64,000 nt of DNA from JAGQVA01 sp041391725. GTDB lineage: Bacteria; Bacteroidota; Bacteroidia; J057. This document shows, piece by piece, positions 8,661 to 16,067 of the stretch. The stretch is taken from positions 62,001-126,000 of the forward strand of contig JAWKNL010000014.1 of the NCBI GenBank assembly GCA_041391725.1, given 5' to 3'. Numbering within the stretch: the stretch's first letter is position 1; each line of letters starts with the position of its first letter. The notes below the pieces were generated by a model. That model had not been told where the DNA came from. It saw nothing but the letters and a program-made list of their open reading frames with translations, and ran no database searches. Both the position numbers and the translations under genes were made by a program.

Positions 8661-10743
8661 ATTACCAGAGATCAGCCGGCGCAGGTTTTTCAAACTTCTC
8701 GGTGCCGGTGCCGCTGTGGCCGTAATATTACCGGGCTGGATGGTATCAACTGATACAGAATCTATCAATCCAACCGGAGACCCGGCTGACCTTTCGTCAT
8801 GGATTCATATTGGTGAAAACGGAAAAGTCACTGTATTCACCGGCAAAGTAGAGGTTGGGCAGAATATCCGTACCTCCCTGGCTCAGGTTGTGGCAGAAGA
8901 ACTGAAAATACCTGTTGAAGCCATTCAAATGGTGATGGGCGATACCGATCTTACCATCTATGACCGCGGCACATTCGGAAGCCTGACCACACCCAACATG
9001 AGCCCGATCCTGCGCAAAGCCGCTGCCGCTGCCAGGGAAATGCTGCTTGAAATGGCTGCAGAGAAATGGAAAGTTTCCAAAAACCTCCTTACAGCCGAAG
9101 GCGGAAAAATCATTTACAAAAAATCCGGGAAAACGGAAAGTTATACCGCTCTTGTACAAGGCAAACAATTGATCCGAACCCTAAAAGAAGAAGAGATACT
9201 GACACCACCTGACAACTGGCAGGTGATCGGAAAACATATTCCCAAGGTAAACGGGAGAGATTTTGTGACCGGAAAACATATCTACACCTCAGATATGCAT
9301 TTCCCCTCGATGTATTACGGGAAGATATTGCGGCCGCCTGCCTGGCACACAACCCTTGTGTCAGCAGATACAAGCGCAGCGGAAGTTATGGACGGGGTAA
9401 TTGTGGTCCGTGACGGGAATTTTATCGGCGTGGCTGCTACAAATCCAGACCTGGCGGTACAGGCCCTCAGTAGCATCCGGGCAGAGTGGAAAACCGAACC
9501 GCAGCCCTCTCACCGGGAAATATTCAATTACCTGAAGGAAAACGCAGGCTCAGGTGGAGGGCGCACTGAGAATGAAAGCGGCAGCGTCATCCAGGGGATG
9601 ACGGAAGCGGATATCCGGCAGAAACAAACCTACCAGCTCCACTATATAGCCCATGCCCCGCTTGAACCGCGTGCCGCTCTGGCACAGTGGGAAGGGGAAA
9701 AACTTACCGTATGGACAGGAACGCAACGACCTTTTGGCGTACGTACCGAACTTGCCCGGCTTTTTCAGATTCCGGAGGAAAAAGTCAGGGTAATCATGCC
9801 CGATACCGGTTCTGGATACGGGGGGAAACACTCGGGCGATGCAGCCCTGGAAGCTGCCCGGCTGGCCAAAGCAGTGGGTAAACCCGTCAGCGTCACCTGG
9901 ACCCGTGAAGAGGAATTTACCTGGGCTTATTTCCGGCCGGGAGGAATCATGGAAGTATCTGCCGGAATAAAAAAAGACGGAACCATTACAGCCTGGGAGT
10001 TTCACAACTACAACTCCGGCGGTTCGGGCATTCGCCCTGTTTACAATATTGCCCATCAGCTTACAGAATATCACCCGGCAGAATCTCCCCTGCGGCAAGG
10101 TTCTTACCGGGCGCTGGCTTCTACTGCCAATCACTTTGCCAGAGAATCACAGATCGACGATCTTGCCCGCAGCATTTTCATGGATCCGTTGAAATTCCGG
10201 CTGAAAAATCTTTCCGATGAAAGAGTCATAGCAGTACTAAAAGCCGCAGCAGAAAAATTTGGCTGGGAAGGAAAAGAACTTCCCGATAATCACGGAAAAG
10301 GCATATCCTGCGGGTACGATAAAGGCGGATATGTCGCCACCTGTGTGGAGGTTAGTGTCAACCCGGTAAACGGCCAGTTAGCGATTCTGCAAATTGTACA
10401 GGCCTTTGAATGTGGAGCCATCATCAATCCCGACCACCTCAAAAATCAGGTAGAAGGTGCTATCGTACAGGGAATGGGAGGCGCATTGTTTGAAGCTGTG
10501 GTTTTTGAAGGCGGGCGAATCCAGAATCCATTTTTTTCCAGCTACCGAGTTCCACGGTTCAGCGACGTTCCGCCCATTGAAATTGTATTACTTGACCGGC
10601 GTGATCTGCCTTCGGCGGGTGCAGGAGAGACGCCGATTGTGGGCATCGCACCTGCGATCGGCAACGCAATCCGCGATGCCTCAGGGATACGCCTTACAAC
10701 TCTGCCTCTGGCACCTGACGGCGTGGTGAAAAATGAGCGTTGA
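8653..10743 (+). CDS. Molybdopterin-binding subunit of a molybdenum hydroxylase (IorB type)
   Basis: 696-residue catalytic subunit. I use the ATG at 8653, which overlaps the preceding gene and places a twin-arginine signal at the very N-terminus (ISRRRFFKLLGAGAAVAVIL); the in-frame ATG at 8611 would bury it. The Tat signal means the folded enzyme, with cofactor, is exported to the periplasm. Molybdopterin-binding blocks follow, including GSGYGGKHSGD and QGSYRALAS, and the catalytic glutamate occurs in GAGETPIVGIAPAIGNAI near the C-terminus. IorB proteins are usually 700-750 residues, so this is complete. No XdhC-type insertion chaperone is adjacent. Likely reaction: hydroxylation of an aldehyde or N-heteroaromatic compound. 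Confidence 0.92.
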   Translation: MNKLPEISRRRFFKLLGAGAAVAVILPGWMVSTDTESINPTGDPADLSSWIHIGENGKVTVFTGKVEVGQNIRTSLAQVVAEELKIPVEAIQMVMGDTDLTIYDRGTFGSLTTPNMSPILRKAAAAAREMLLEMAAEKWKVSKNLLTAEGGKIIYKKSGKTESYTALVQGKQLIRTLKEEEILTPPDNWQVIGKHIPKVNGRDFVTGKHIYTSDMHFPSMYYGKILRPPAWHTTLVSADTSAAEVMDGVIVVRDGNFIGVAATNPDLAVQALSSIRAEWKTEPQPSHREIFNYLKENAGSGGGRTENESGSVIQGMTEADIRQKQTYQLHYIAHAPLEPRAALAQWEGEKLTVWTGTQRPFGVRTELARLFQIPEEKVRVIMPDTGSGYGGKHSGDAALEAARLAKAVGKPVSVTWTREEEFTWAYFRPGGIMEVSAGIKKDGTITAWEFHNYNSGGSGIRPVYNIAHQLTEYHPAESPLRQGSYRALASTANHFARESQIDDLARSIFMDPLKFRLKNLSDERVIAVLKAAAEKFGWEGKELPDNHGKGISCGYDKGGYVATCVEVSVNPVNGQLAILQIVQAFECGAIINPDHLKNQVEGAIVQGMGGALFEAVVFEGGRIQNPFFSSYRVPRFSDVPPIEIVLLDRRDLPSAGAGETPIVGIAPAIGNAIRDASGIRLTTLPLAPDGVVKNER

Positions 10744-10785
10744 TTGCTGGTTTTCATTTACTCACAGACACCTTCAGACACAAAC

Positions 10786-11379
10786 TTATATCCCGAATAT
10801 ACTCAGGGAGGAAAAAGGATTGCTGTTATCCTGACCTGAAAGACCTCCCTCGCTGGTCGTTTTTTCCTTCACTGCCGACAATTCTGCGCGGGTCTTATCA
10901 AGTTCGCCTTCCATGGAAGCAATTTTTTCCTGTAATTCAGTCAGTTGCTTCTGGTGGTTCTGATGGATGATCTGCTCTGTCTCGGTAAAGTCCTGACGCA
11001 TTTCCCTAATCTGATTTTCCAGTTTTTTCACCACACTGGCATAGGCATTTTCTGCCCCTTCCTGATGTTCTTTGAGCTGAGCGATGGTGGTATCATATCC
11101 CCTGAGTTGAATATCGAGAGCGGGAAGAATCGCTTCAATAGACGAGCCAACAGTGGAAATTGCTTTTAGTGAATCGCTCATTATCCGCTGAATTGCGCGA
11201 ATTTGATCCAGTTGCTCTGCCATAGCGACCAGTACCGGGTCAGTTTTGGCTTTGTGTGCTGTTCCATTTCCGTTTCCATTGTGCGGCAGGTGAATATGAA
11301 GTGCAGCTTTGAGCTGTTGATTTTCGCGGAGCAAGGCGTTAATCTCTTTTTTGAGTTTTTCGACTTCTTCGTGGGCCAT
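10786..11379 (-). CDS. Coiled-coil protein of unknown function
   Basis: 197-residue hydrophilic protein with no signal or membrane segment. Two coiled-coil stretches (about residues 3-28, starting EEVEKLKKEINALLRENQ, and about 95-170) flank a central region with LDQIRAIQRIMSDSLKAI. The C-terminus ends in a short hydrophobic tail (SSLSIFGI). It stands alone on the minus strand between two plus-strand operons. No family recognised; the heptad pattern supports a structural or scaffolding role. Confidence 0.7.
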   Translation of the reverse strand: MAHEEVEKLKKEINALLRENQQLKAALHIHLPHNGNGNGTAHKAKTDPVLVAMAEQLDQIRAIQRIMSDSLKAISTVGSSIEAILPALDIQLRGYDTTIAQLKEHQEGAENAYASVVKKLENQIREMRQDFTETEQIIHQNHQKQLTELQEKIASMEGELDKTRAELSAVKEKTTSEGGLSGQDNSNPFSSLSIFGI

Positions 11380-11518
11380 TTGCCTGAATTATAGAATAAA
11401 AGTAACTTACCCCTCAGGTGAATAAAAGCCCGTAGGACTGAACGGGAAAAATCAGAGAATGAGCGGGAACATAACAGTATAGGACAGAATATTTTGCCAA
11501 ACGAAATAGATTTTACCC

Positions 11519-12301
11519 ATGAAGTTTGAAGGAAAAGTTGTCTGGGTCACCGGAGCAGGTCAGGGAATCGGCTACGAAATATGCCGGCAGTTTGCCCATG
11601 AAGGCGCCATAGTCGCGCTCAACGACCTTCAGCCACTCCTGGCAAGGCAGGCAGCGGATACCATCAATGCAGAAACCGCCACGCAGTCTGTCATCGCCTG
11701 GCCAGGCGATGTGGCGGATCCCCTTCAGGTTTTTTCTATGGCAGAGGCAATTGAATCCCGCTTAGGAAAAATTGACATCCTAGTCGCCAATGCAGGCATT
11801 ACGATTTTCGGTGAATTCCTGAATTTTACAGCGGCTGACTTTGACCGCCTTGTCGGGGTCAACCTCAGAGGCACTTACTTCTGCGCTCAGGCTGCCGCTC
11901 TGGCTATGATTCGCCACCACATACGCGGGAGCATCATTCTTATGTCCTCCGTAACCGGCGTTCAGGCGCACCGCAACCTCAGCGCCTACGGCATGACCAA
12001 AGCCGCCATTCGCATGCTGGCGCGGTCGCTGGCTATGGAACTGGGCCCATACCATATTACAGTCAATGCCCTCGGTCCGGGCGCAACGATAACCGAGCGC
12101 ACCGAAAGCGAAGGTGCATCTTTCACCGAAGGCTGGAAACTTGTCGCCCCCAACCGCAATATTGCTTCCGTAGCAGATATTGCAGCCGCAGCACTTTTTC
12201 TCTCCTCCGGAGAAGCACGTCATATCACAGGCGAAACACTCATGATTGACGGCGGATGGACCATCCACTCGCCGCTTCCCGGAGACAATTATACCATTTG
12301 A
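11519..12301 (+). CDS. Short-chain dehydrogenase/reductase (SDR)
   Basis: 260-residue classical SDR oxidoreductase. Visible motifs: the cofactor glycine motif TGAGQGIG (about residues 11-18), the NAG motif, the catalytic Ser in LMSSVTG, and the YGMTKAA active site (Y-x-x-x-K). The C-terminal DGGWT is typical of the glucose/3-oxoacyl-type group. An Asn-Asp pair after the second strand (LNDLQ) suggests NAD rather than NADP preference. It is the first gene of an operon with an NCS1-type permease 21 bp downstream, so it may act on the compound that is imported. Substrate unknown. Confidence 0.88.
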   Translation: MKFEGKVVWVTGAGQGIGYEICRQFAHEGAIVALNDLQPLLARQAADTINAETATQSVIAWPGDVADPLQVFSMAEAIESRLGKIDILVANAGITIFGEFLNFTAADFDRLVGVNLRGTYFCAQAAALAMIRHHIRGSIILMSSVTGVQAHRNLSAYGMTKAAIRMLARSLAMELGPYHITVNALGPGATITERTESEGASFTEGWKLVAPNRNIASVADIAAAALFLSSGEARHITGETLMIDGGWTIHSPLPGDNYTI

Positions 12302-12322
12302 TTTTACTACTACTATTACCCT

Positions 12323-13708
12323 ATGGAACAGTCCACTACCTTTACCCAAACCCTTGAGTCGGTCGAAGAATTTGAACGAGAGCCTGTGCCGCAGGGCAAA
12401 CTCAAAGGTATTTCCAGCTTTATCGGCATGTATGCCGGAGAACATACCGCCGGAACGGAGTTTGTCATCGGCCCGCTGTTTGTCGCCAAAGGTGTCGCTG
12501 CTGGTGATCTGATATTTGGGCTGCTGCTCGGAAACCTCCTGGCAGTCCTCAGTTGGGCATTTATCACGGCACCTGTTGCAGTCAAAACGCGACTTACCCT
12601 GTATTACAAACTCGAAAAAATCTGCGGGCCGCTTCTGGTCAAAAGCTACAACATCGTCAACGGCGTCATGTTTTGTTTTCTTGCAGGGTCAATGATTGCC
12701 GTCTCTGCCACAGCCGTGGGGATTCCCTTCAACATGCCCATGCCTTCACTCGGGGATATGTACCCTACCAGTATTATCTGGGTTCTGGTAGTATTTGGTG
12801 TCGGTGCGGTGATTACATTTATCGCCATGCGGGGTTATGAACAGGTTTCGCGATTTGCGAATCTGGCTGCTGCGTGGATGCCGCTGGTATTTATCGCAGC
12901 CGCGCTGGCAGTGTTGCCCGAACTGGGCATTCATTCTTTGGGCGATTTCTGGCCTGTAGCCAAAGAAAAGATCTGGACAGGTGTACCCAAAGCGGGAGAG
13001 ACACAGTTCACCTTCTGGCATGTAATGTTTTTTGCATGGTTTTGCAATATGGCCATGCATATCGGAATGGCGGATATGTCGATTTTCCGTTATGCGAAAA
13101 AATGGCAGTACGGCTTTTCATCTGCTGCTGGAATGTATGTCGGCCATTATATCGCCTGGCTGGCGAGCGGGATTCTGTATGCTGTTTTCCTGCAAAATTC
13201 GGGCGGTTCGGACGAATTTGCCCCCGGCCCGGTAGCCTGGTATGCAGCCGGACTGGCAGGTGCCGTATGTGTGGTTATCGCCGGATGGACTACAGCAAAT
13301 CCCACGATTTACCGCGCAGGACTGGCCTTCCAGTCGCTCAACCCACGCTGGAAGACGTGGAAAGTCACCCTGGTAACAGGGCTGGTAACGACAATTGCCG
13401 CGTGTTTTCCCGGACTGGTGATGAAGCTGCTCGATTTTGTTGCGCTTTACGGATTGCTGCTTATGCCGATGGGAGCGGTAATCATCATGGATTTTTACGT
13501 TTTCCCAAAGATTGGACTGAAAAGTGATTATGCAGAAAGCGCGAAAATCCGGATTAACCTCGCCGCAGGCGTTACCTGGCTGGGAACCCTGGCGATTTGT
13601 CTTGTGTTGAATATCACACAGGGAGTGGAGATATTCTTTCTTGGCCTGCCCGGCTGGTTTATCGCTGCTGCGATTTATGTTGTACTCAGTAAAATTATCC
13701 AGAAATGA
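12323..13708 (+). CDS. NCS1-type permease (cytosine/purine permease family)
   Basis: 461-residue integral membrane protein with about 12 predicted helices. N-terminal sequence GKLKGISSFIGMYAGEHTAG and the pattern of glycine-rich helices fit the nucleobase:cation symporter-1 family (CodB-like), which imports cytosine, purines, hydantoins or related compounds with H+ or Na+. The fit is by overall pattern and the WTTANPTIYRAGLAFQS segment typical of the eighth helix region. The start codon follows the leader ACTACTACTATTACCCT rather than a Shine-Dalgarno site. The next gene overlaps its stop (ATGA). Coupled with the SDR gene upstream, it suggests uptake and oxidation or reduction of a small nitrogenous or alcohol compound. 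Confidence 0.8.
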   Translation: MEQSTTFTQTLESVEEFEREPVPQGKLKGISSFIGMYAGEHTAGTEFVIGPLFVAKGVAAGDLIFGLLLGNLLAVLSWAFITAPVAVKTRLTLYYKLEKICGPLLVKSYNIVNGVMFCFLAGSMIAVSATAVGIPFNMPMPSLGDMYPTSIIWVLVVFGVGAVITFIAMRGYEQVSRFANLAAAWMPLVFIAAALAVLPELGIHSLGDFWPVAKEKIWTGVPKAGETQFTFWHVMFFAWFCNMAMHIGMADMSIFRYAKKWQYGFSSAAGMYVGHYIAWLASGILYAVFLQNSGGSDEFAPGPVAWYAAGLAGAVCVVIAGWTTANPTIYRAGLAFQSLNPRWKTWKVTLVTGLVTTIAACFPGLVMKLLDFVALYGLLLMPMGAVIIMDFYVFPKIGLKSDYAESAKIRINLAAGVTWLGTLAICLVLNITQGVEIFFLGLPGWFIAAAIYVVLSKIIQK

Positions 13709-13875
13709 AAACTGCACTCAAAATCATATCCTTCGCCGGACTGGGTCTGACGCTGATTCCCTCGATACTGGTAGCCGCAGGGGTGCTGGCCAATACGCAA
13801 AATAAGATGCTTATGCTGGTCGGAATGATTCTGTGGTTTGTTACGGTTCCGTTTTGGATTGGGAAGGGGGAGTAA
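13705..13875 (+). CDS. 56-residue two-helix membrane protein
   Basis: Short reading frame whose ATG overlaps the TGA of the permease gene (ATGA at 13705-13708). The product begins MKTALKIISFAGLGLTLIPS and has two hydrophobic segments (about residues 6-27 and 34-51) ending with FWIGKGE. Tight translational coupling and the membrane nature suggest an accessory or stabilising peptide of the permease. Its 3' end overlaps by 35 bp with the convergent gene at 13841-14113. Confidence 0.7.
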   Translation: MKTALKIISFAGLGLTLIPSILVAAGVLANTQNKMLMLVGMILWFVTVPFWIGKGE

Positions 13876-14113
13876 TACGGTTAACCCATTGGGTCATCTG
13901 AGAAGAATCAAAATCTTCTCGGTAAAACAGCCGAAAAAAAGCAATTCGTTGCTCTTGAGGGGAAACCATTGGGTACCATTTTTCAACGAGTACCTTCGTT
14001 TGATTGATTCCAAACTCAATCATATCTGCCATTATTTGAAGCTTTTCAGCAGGACTTTTTAATTGATAAAACTCAAATTGTTTTATCATCATATGGAGAT
14101 TCGTATCATTCAT
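13841..14113 (-). CDS. Small protein partnered with a nucleotidyltransferase
   Basis: 90-residue soluble protein starting MNDTNLHMMIKQFEFYQLKS. I use the ATG at 14113 because it overlaps the stop codon of the upstream nucleotidyltransferase frame by 8 bp, implying translational coupling. It is rich in Gln, Met and aromatic residues; no known domain, and no RX4-6H motif of the HEPN family was seen, so it is not an obvious MNT-HEPN partner. The gene is AT-rich compared with the flanking operons, suggesting acquisition together with its partner. It may be a partner or antidote of the nucleotidyltransferase; this is inference from gene order only. Confidence 0.65.
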   Translation of the reverse strand: MNDTNLHMMIKQFEFYQLKSPAEKLQIMADMIEFGINQTKVLVEKWYPMVSPQEQRIAFFRLFYREDFDSSQMTQWVNRITPPSQSKTEP

Positions 14114-14638
14114 TTTCGAAAATATCAAAAGTTTTTAATCTTAGTTTTTGAATCCAATCTTTAAGATAAACCCTGTCAACTTCCGGATTTAAAAGAAGAT
14201 TTCTTATATCATTAATTTGTCTGTCGCTTTGATAATCTTGTATCCATTTTAATTTTGAAATAATCAAATCTTCCAGGCTTACAACCCAAATGTTTAAATC
14301 ATCTAGTTCTAAACACTTTCGCCGGGAAAACTCGCTGATTCCAAACTGGTCTTCTTTTCGAATAATAAAATCAATCTTAAAGGCAGTTGCTTTGTCAATG
14401 ATATTAAACATTCCTTTTCTTTTACTTCACTTTTGATCCCAATATCATCAACAAAAAAATCACTAAAAGCAGAGATAAACTTATCTACATCGGCCTGGTT
14501 AAGTTCTACTATAATATCAATATCTCTCGTAGTTCTGGCGATAGTGTAGAACCCTAAAGCGACACTGCCGGAAAGCATATAGGGAATCCCATTATCCTCA
14601 AGCAGGCTGCCAATCTTTCTAAGTAATTCAACAATCAT
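14106..14638 (-). pseudogene. Nucleotidyltransferase (AbiEii/DUF6036-like), one frameshift
   Basis: A complete nucleotidyltransferase of about 177 residues is recovered if one base is added to the A run read on the minus strand at 14415-14418. The first part (from the ATG at 14638) has the family motif SGSVALGFYTIARTTRDIDI, that is GS-x(n)-DxD, the metal-binding site of NTases. The second part, in another frame, continues GMFNIIDKATAFKIDFIIRK and ends VYLKDWIQKLRLKTF. The junction reads SEVKEK-GMFN. The rest shows no further damage, so this is either a recent inactivation, a homopolymer sequencing error, or (less likely) programmed slippage. Such NTases occur in abortive-infection and toxin-antitoxin pairs. 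The region is AT-rich. Confidence 0.8.
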
Positions 14639-14675
14639 ATTGCAAAATAACTTATTTGCAGAGAAAGTTGAATAC

Positions 14676-14708
14676 AAAAAAAATCCCGCAAGGGGGCGGG
14701 ATTTTTTG
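14676..14708. terminator. Bidirectional Rho-independent terminator
   Basis: AAATCCCGC and GCGGGATTT form a stem around a short G-rich loop, flanked by an A run on the left and a T run on the right, so it can end transcription in both directions. It separates the nucleotidyltransferase pair from the unit carrying dgoK and the 14.7-15.1 kb spacer. Confidence 0.85.
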
Positions 14709-15104
14709 GGCTACATGGCTAAACTAAATGTGGATTCTAAAGCAAGAGCTGTGGTCAGCGTCTAAAAACGGGAGGAGTTCCGGCAATCGCACGGAAACCA
14801 CCTCCGTTAGGGTCCTCCAAATCAAAATCAAGTCGTATTATTTCTCATGGTGAAAGTTTGCGCCGGACCGGCACGTTCACTGTGTCTGTTTGTCTGTCAA
14901 AAGAGCTGTGTGTAAAAAGAGCGTATGTAAAGATTCTGTGTCTGTTGTTGTAAGTGGCGTCCTTCAGGGTTGCGGTAAGGTCTGTGTCTGTTGTTGCAAA
15001 GGGCTGTGTTTCTGTTGCTTATAGTATTGATACGCCCCTTCAGAAAAGGGGTTATAGTGCTTTGTACAAGTGTGTCGTATGGGTAAATAAACGCGGCGGA
15101 TGAC
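14709..15104. other. 396-bp spacer with short repeats and a cryptic minus-strand peptide
   Basis: No normal gene fits. Four imperfect copies of a GTGTCTGTTG-type repeat lie between about 14880 and 15020. A perfect hairpin CCCCTT-CAGAA-AAGGGG occurs at 15035-15051. On the minus strand, codons 14844 down to 14755 encode an ATG-less stretch ending GGGFRAIAGTPPVFRR, and an ATG at 14848 (MRNN) lies one base out of frame with it. This could be a small RNA, a very small gene with an error, or a relic. Confidence 0.4.
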
Positions 15105-16064
15105 TTAATAAACGCTACTGAAAATCTGCCTTTGCCCCTCAATGGCGAGCTGGTTGTTTTCTTCAGAAGCCAGGATCATCAACGATTTTCCGTACCCGGC
15201 CATCTCCAGCGCAATTGTATAGGCGTTGCGCATTTTTTCAGGAGCGCTGAGGAGAATCCTTTGTGAAGGATTTATATTCAGCCCGGCAATTTCGCTTCCG
15301 ATCAGCAGCCCGCTGAGATAATGATACCCTGAGGTCAGGTTTCTTTTACCAAACAGGTTTCCGGTGCGTACCGAAAATATGGTTTGCAGCAATGGCTGGT
15401 TTTGGGCCAGCAAAATGCCTTCCCTGAATGCAGTTTCATCCCACCCTGGTGCTTCGCCGTTGACAGAGGCCGCCAGAATACTCTGGGTTGCCAGAAGTTG
15501 AAACACTTCCCCGGTCATCCATGTGTGAAAACCGGTGATTTTGCTTCCTGATACAGCTATATGTTTTGAATGAGTTCCCGGCAAAATACAGATTGCAGAT
15601 TCGCCCCCGATTTTTTCTCTCAGACCCAGCATCTGCGTTTCTTCACCGCGCATGATGTCGTCTGCACTTCTGACCCCGGAAATCAGTTTTACAGGGAAGG
15701 GACAGAGGTCGGGCGAATAAATTTCTGAAGAGACCAGATTCTCTCCGCTCAGCGAAAACGGAAGCACCGCATAGGGCAGTTCGCACATCCCGATCGAAGC
15801 CGAAGCCATACCTGAAACGATGATTTTTTCGGGAGAAAATCTGTGCTCACACGCTTTTTTCAGCAATTCCACCTGCTGCCCCAGGTAGCGGAGAAAAAAG
15901 ACCTGACGGTCTTCCGTTTCACCTTCGCCTTTCCAGCGGCGAAACAGCACCCCGACGCCGTCGGGGGTAGAGCGGGAGCAAATCATCGCGCCATCTGCTG
16001 CTGATACCAGCGACAGTCGAAAAGATGATGTGCCCCAGTCGCAACTGAGAAACTGCGTTTGCAT
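15105..16064 (-). CDS. dgoK: 2-dehydro-3-deoxygalactonokinase (DgoK family)
   Basis: 319-residue sugar kinase of the DgoK family, which phosphorylates 2-keto-3-deoxygalactonate in galactonate or galactose breakdown. Family signs: the N-terminal phosphate loop FLSCDWGTSSFRLSLV (D-W-G-T-S), ISGVRSADDIMRGEETQ and the substrate/ATP region ILPGTHSKHI, followed by GFHTWMTGE. The length matches the family (about 290-330). The partner aldolase (DgoA) is not in this window. It lies 3 bp downstream of tex on the same strand, so it is probably transcribed with it. The exact deoxy-sugar acid used is uncertain. Confidence 0.9.
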   Translation of the reverse strand: MQTQFLSCDWGTSSFRLSLVSAADGAMICSRSTPDGVGVLFRRWKGEGETEDRQVFFLRYLGQQVELLKKACEHRFSPEKIIVSGMASASIGMCELPYAVLPFSLSGENLVSSEIYSPDLCPFPVKLISGVRSADDIMRGEETQMLGLREKIGGESAICILPGTHSKHIAVSGSKITGFHTWMTGEVFQLLATQSILAASVNGEAPGWDETAFREGILLAQNQPLLQTIFSVRTGNLFGKRNLTSGYHYLSGLLIGSEIAGLNINPSQRILLSAPEKMRNAYTIALEMAGYGKSLMILASEENNQLAIEGQRQIFSSVY

Positions 16065-16067
16065 TTT

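Noticed and set aside
12646..13717. Frames opposite the permease gene
   Set aside because: The permease is a long, continuous membrane protein coupled to flanking genes; the opposite frames are basic, low-complexity shadows.
14880..15020. Possible CRISPR array from GTGTCTGTTG repeats
   Set aside because: Units are only about ten bases, imperfect and irregularly spaced, with no spacers of uniform length and no cas genes.
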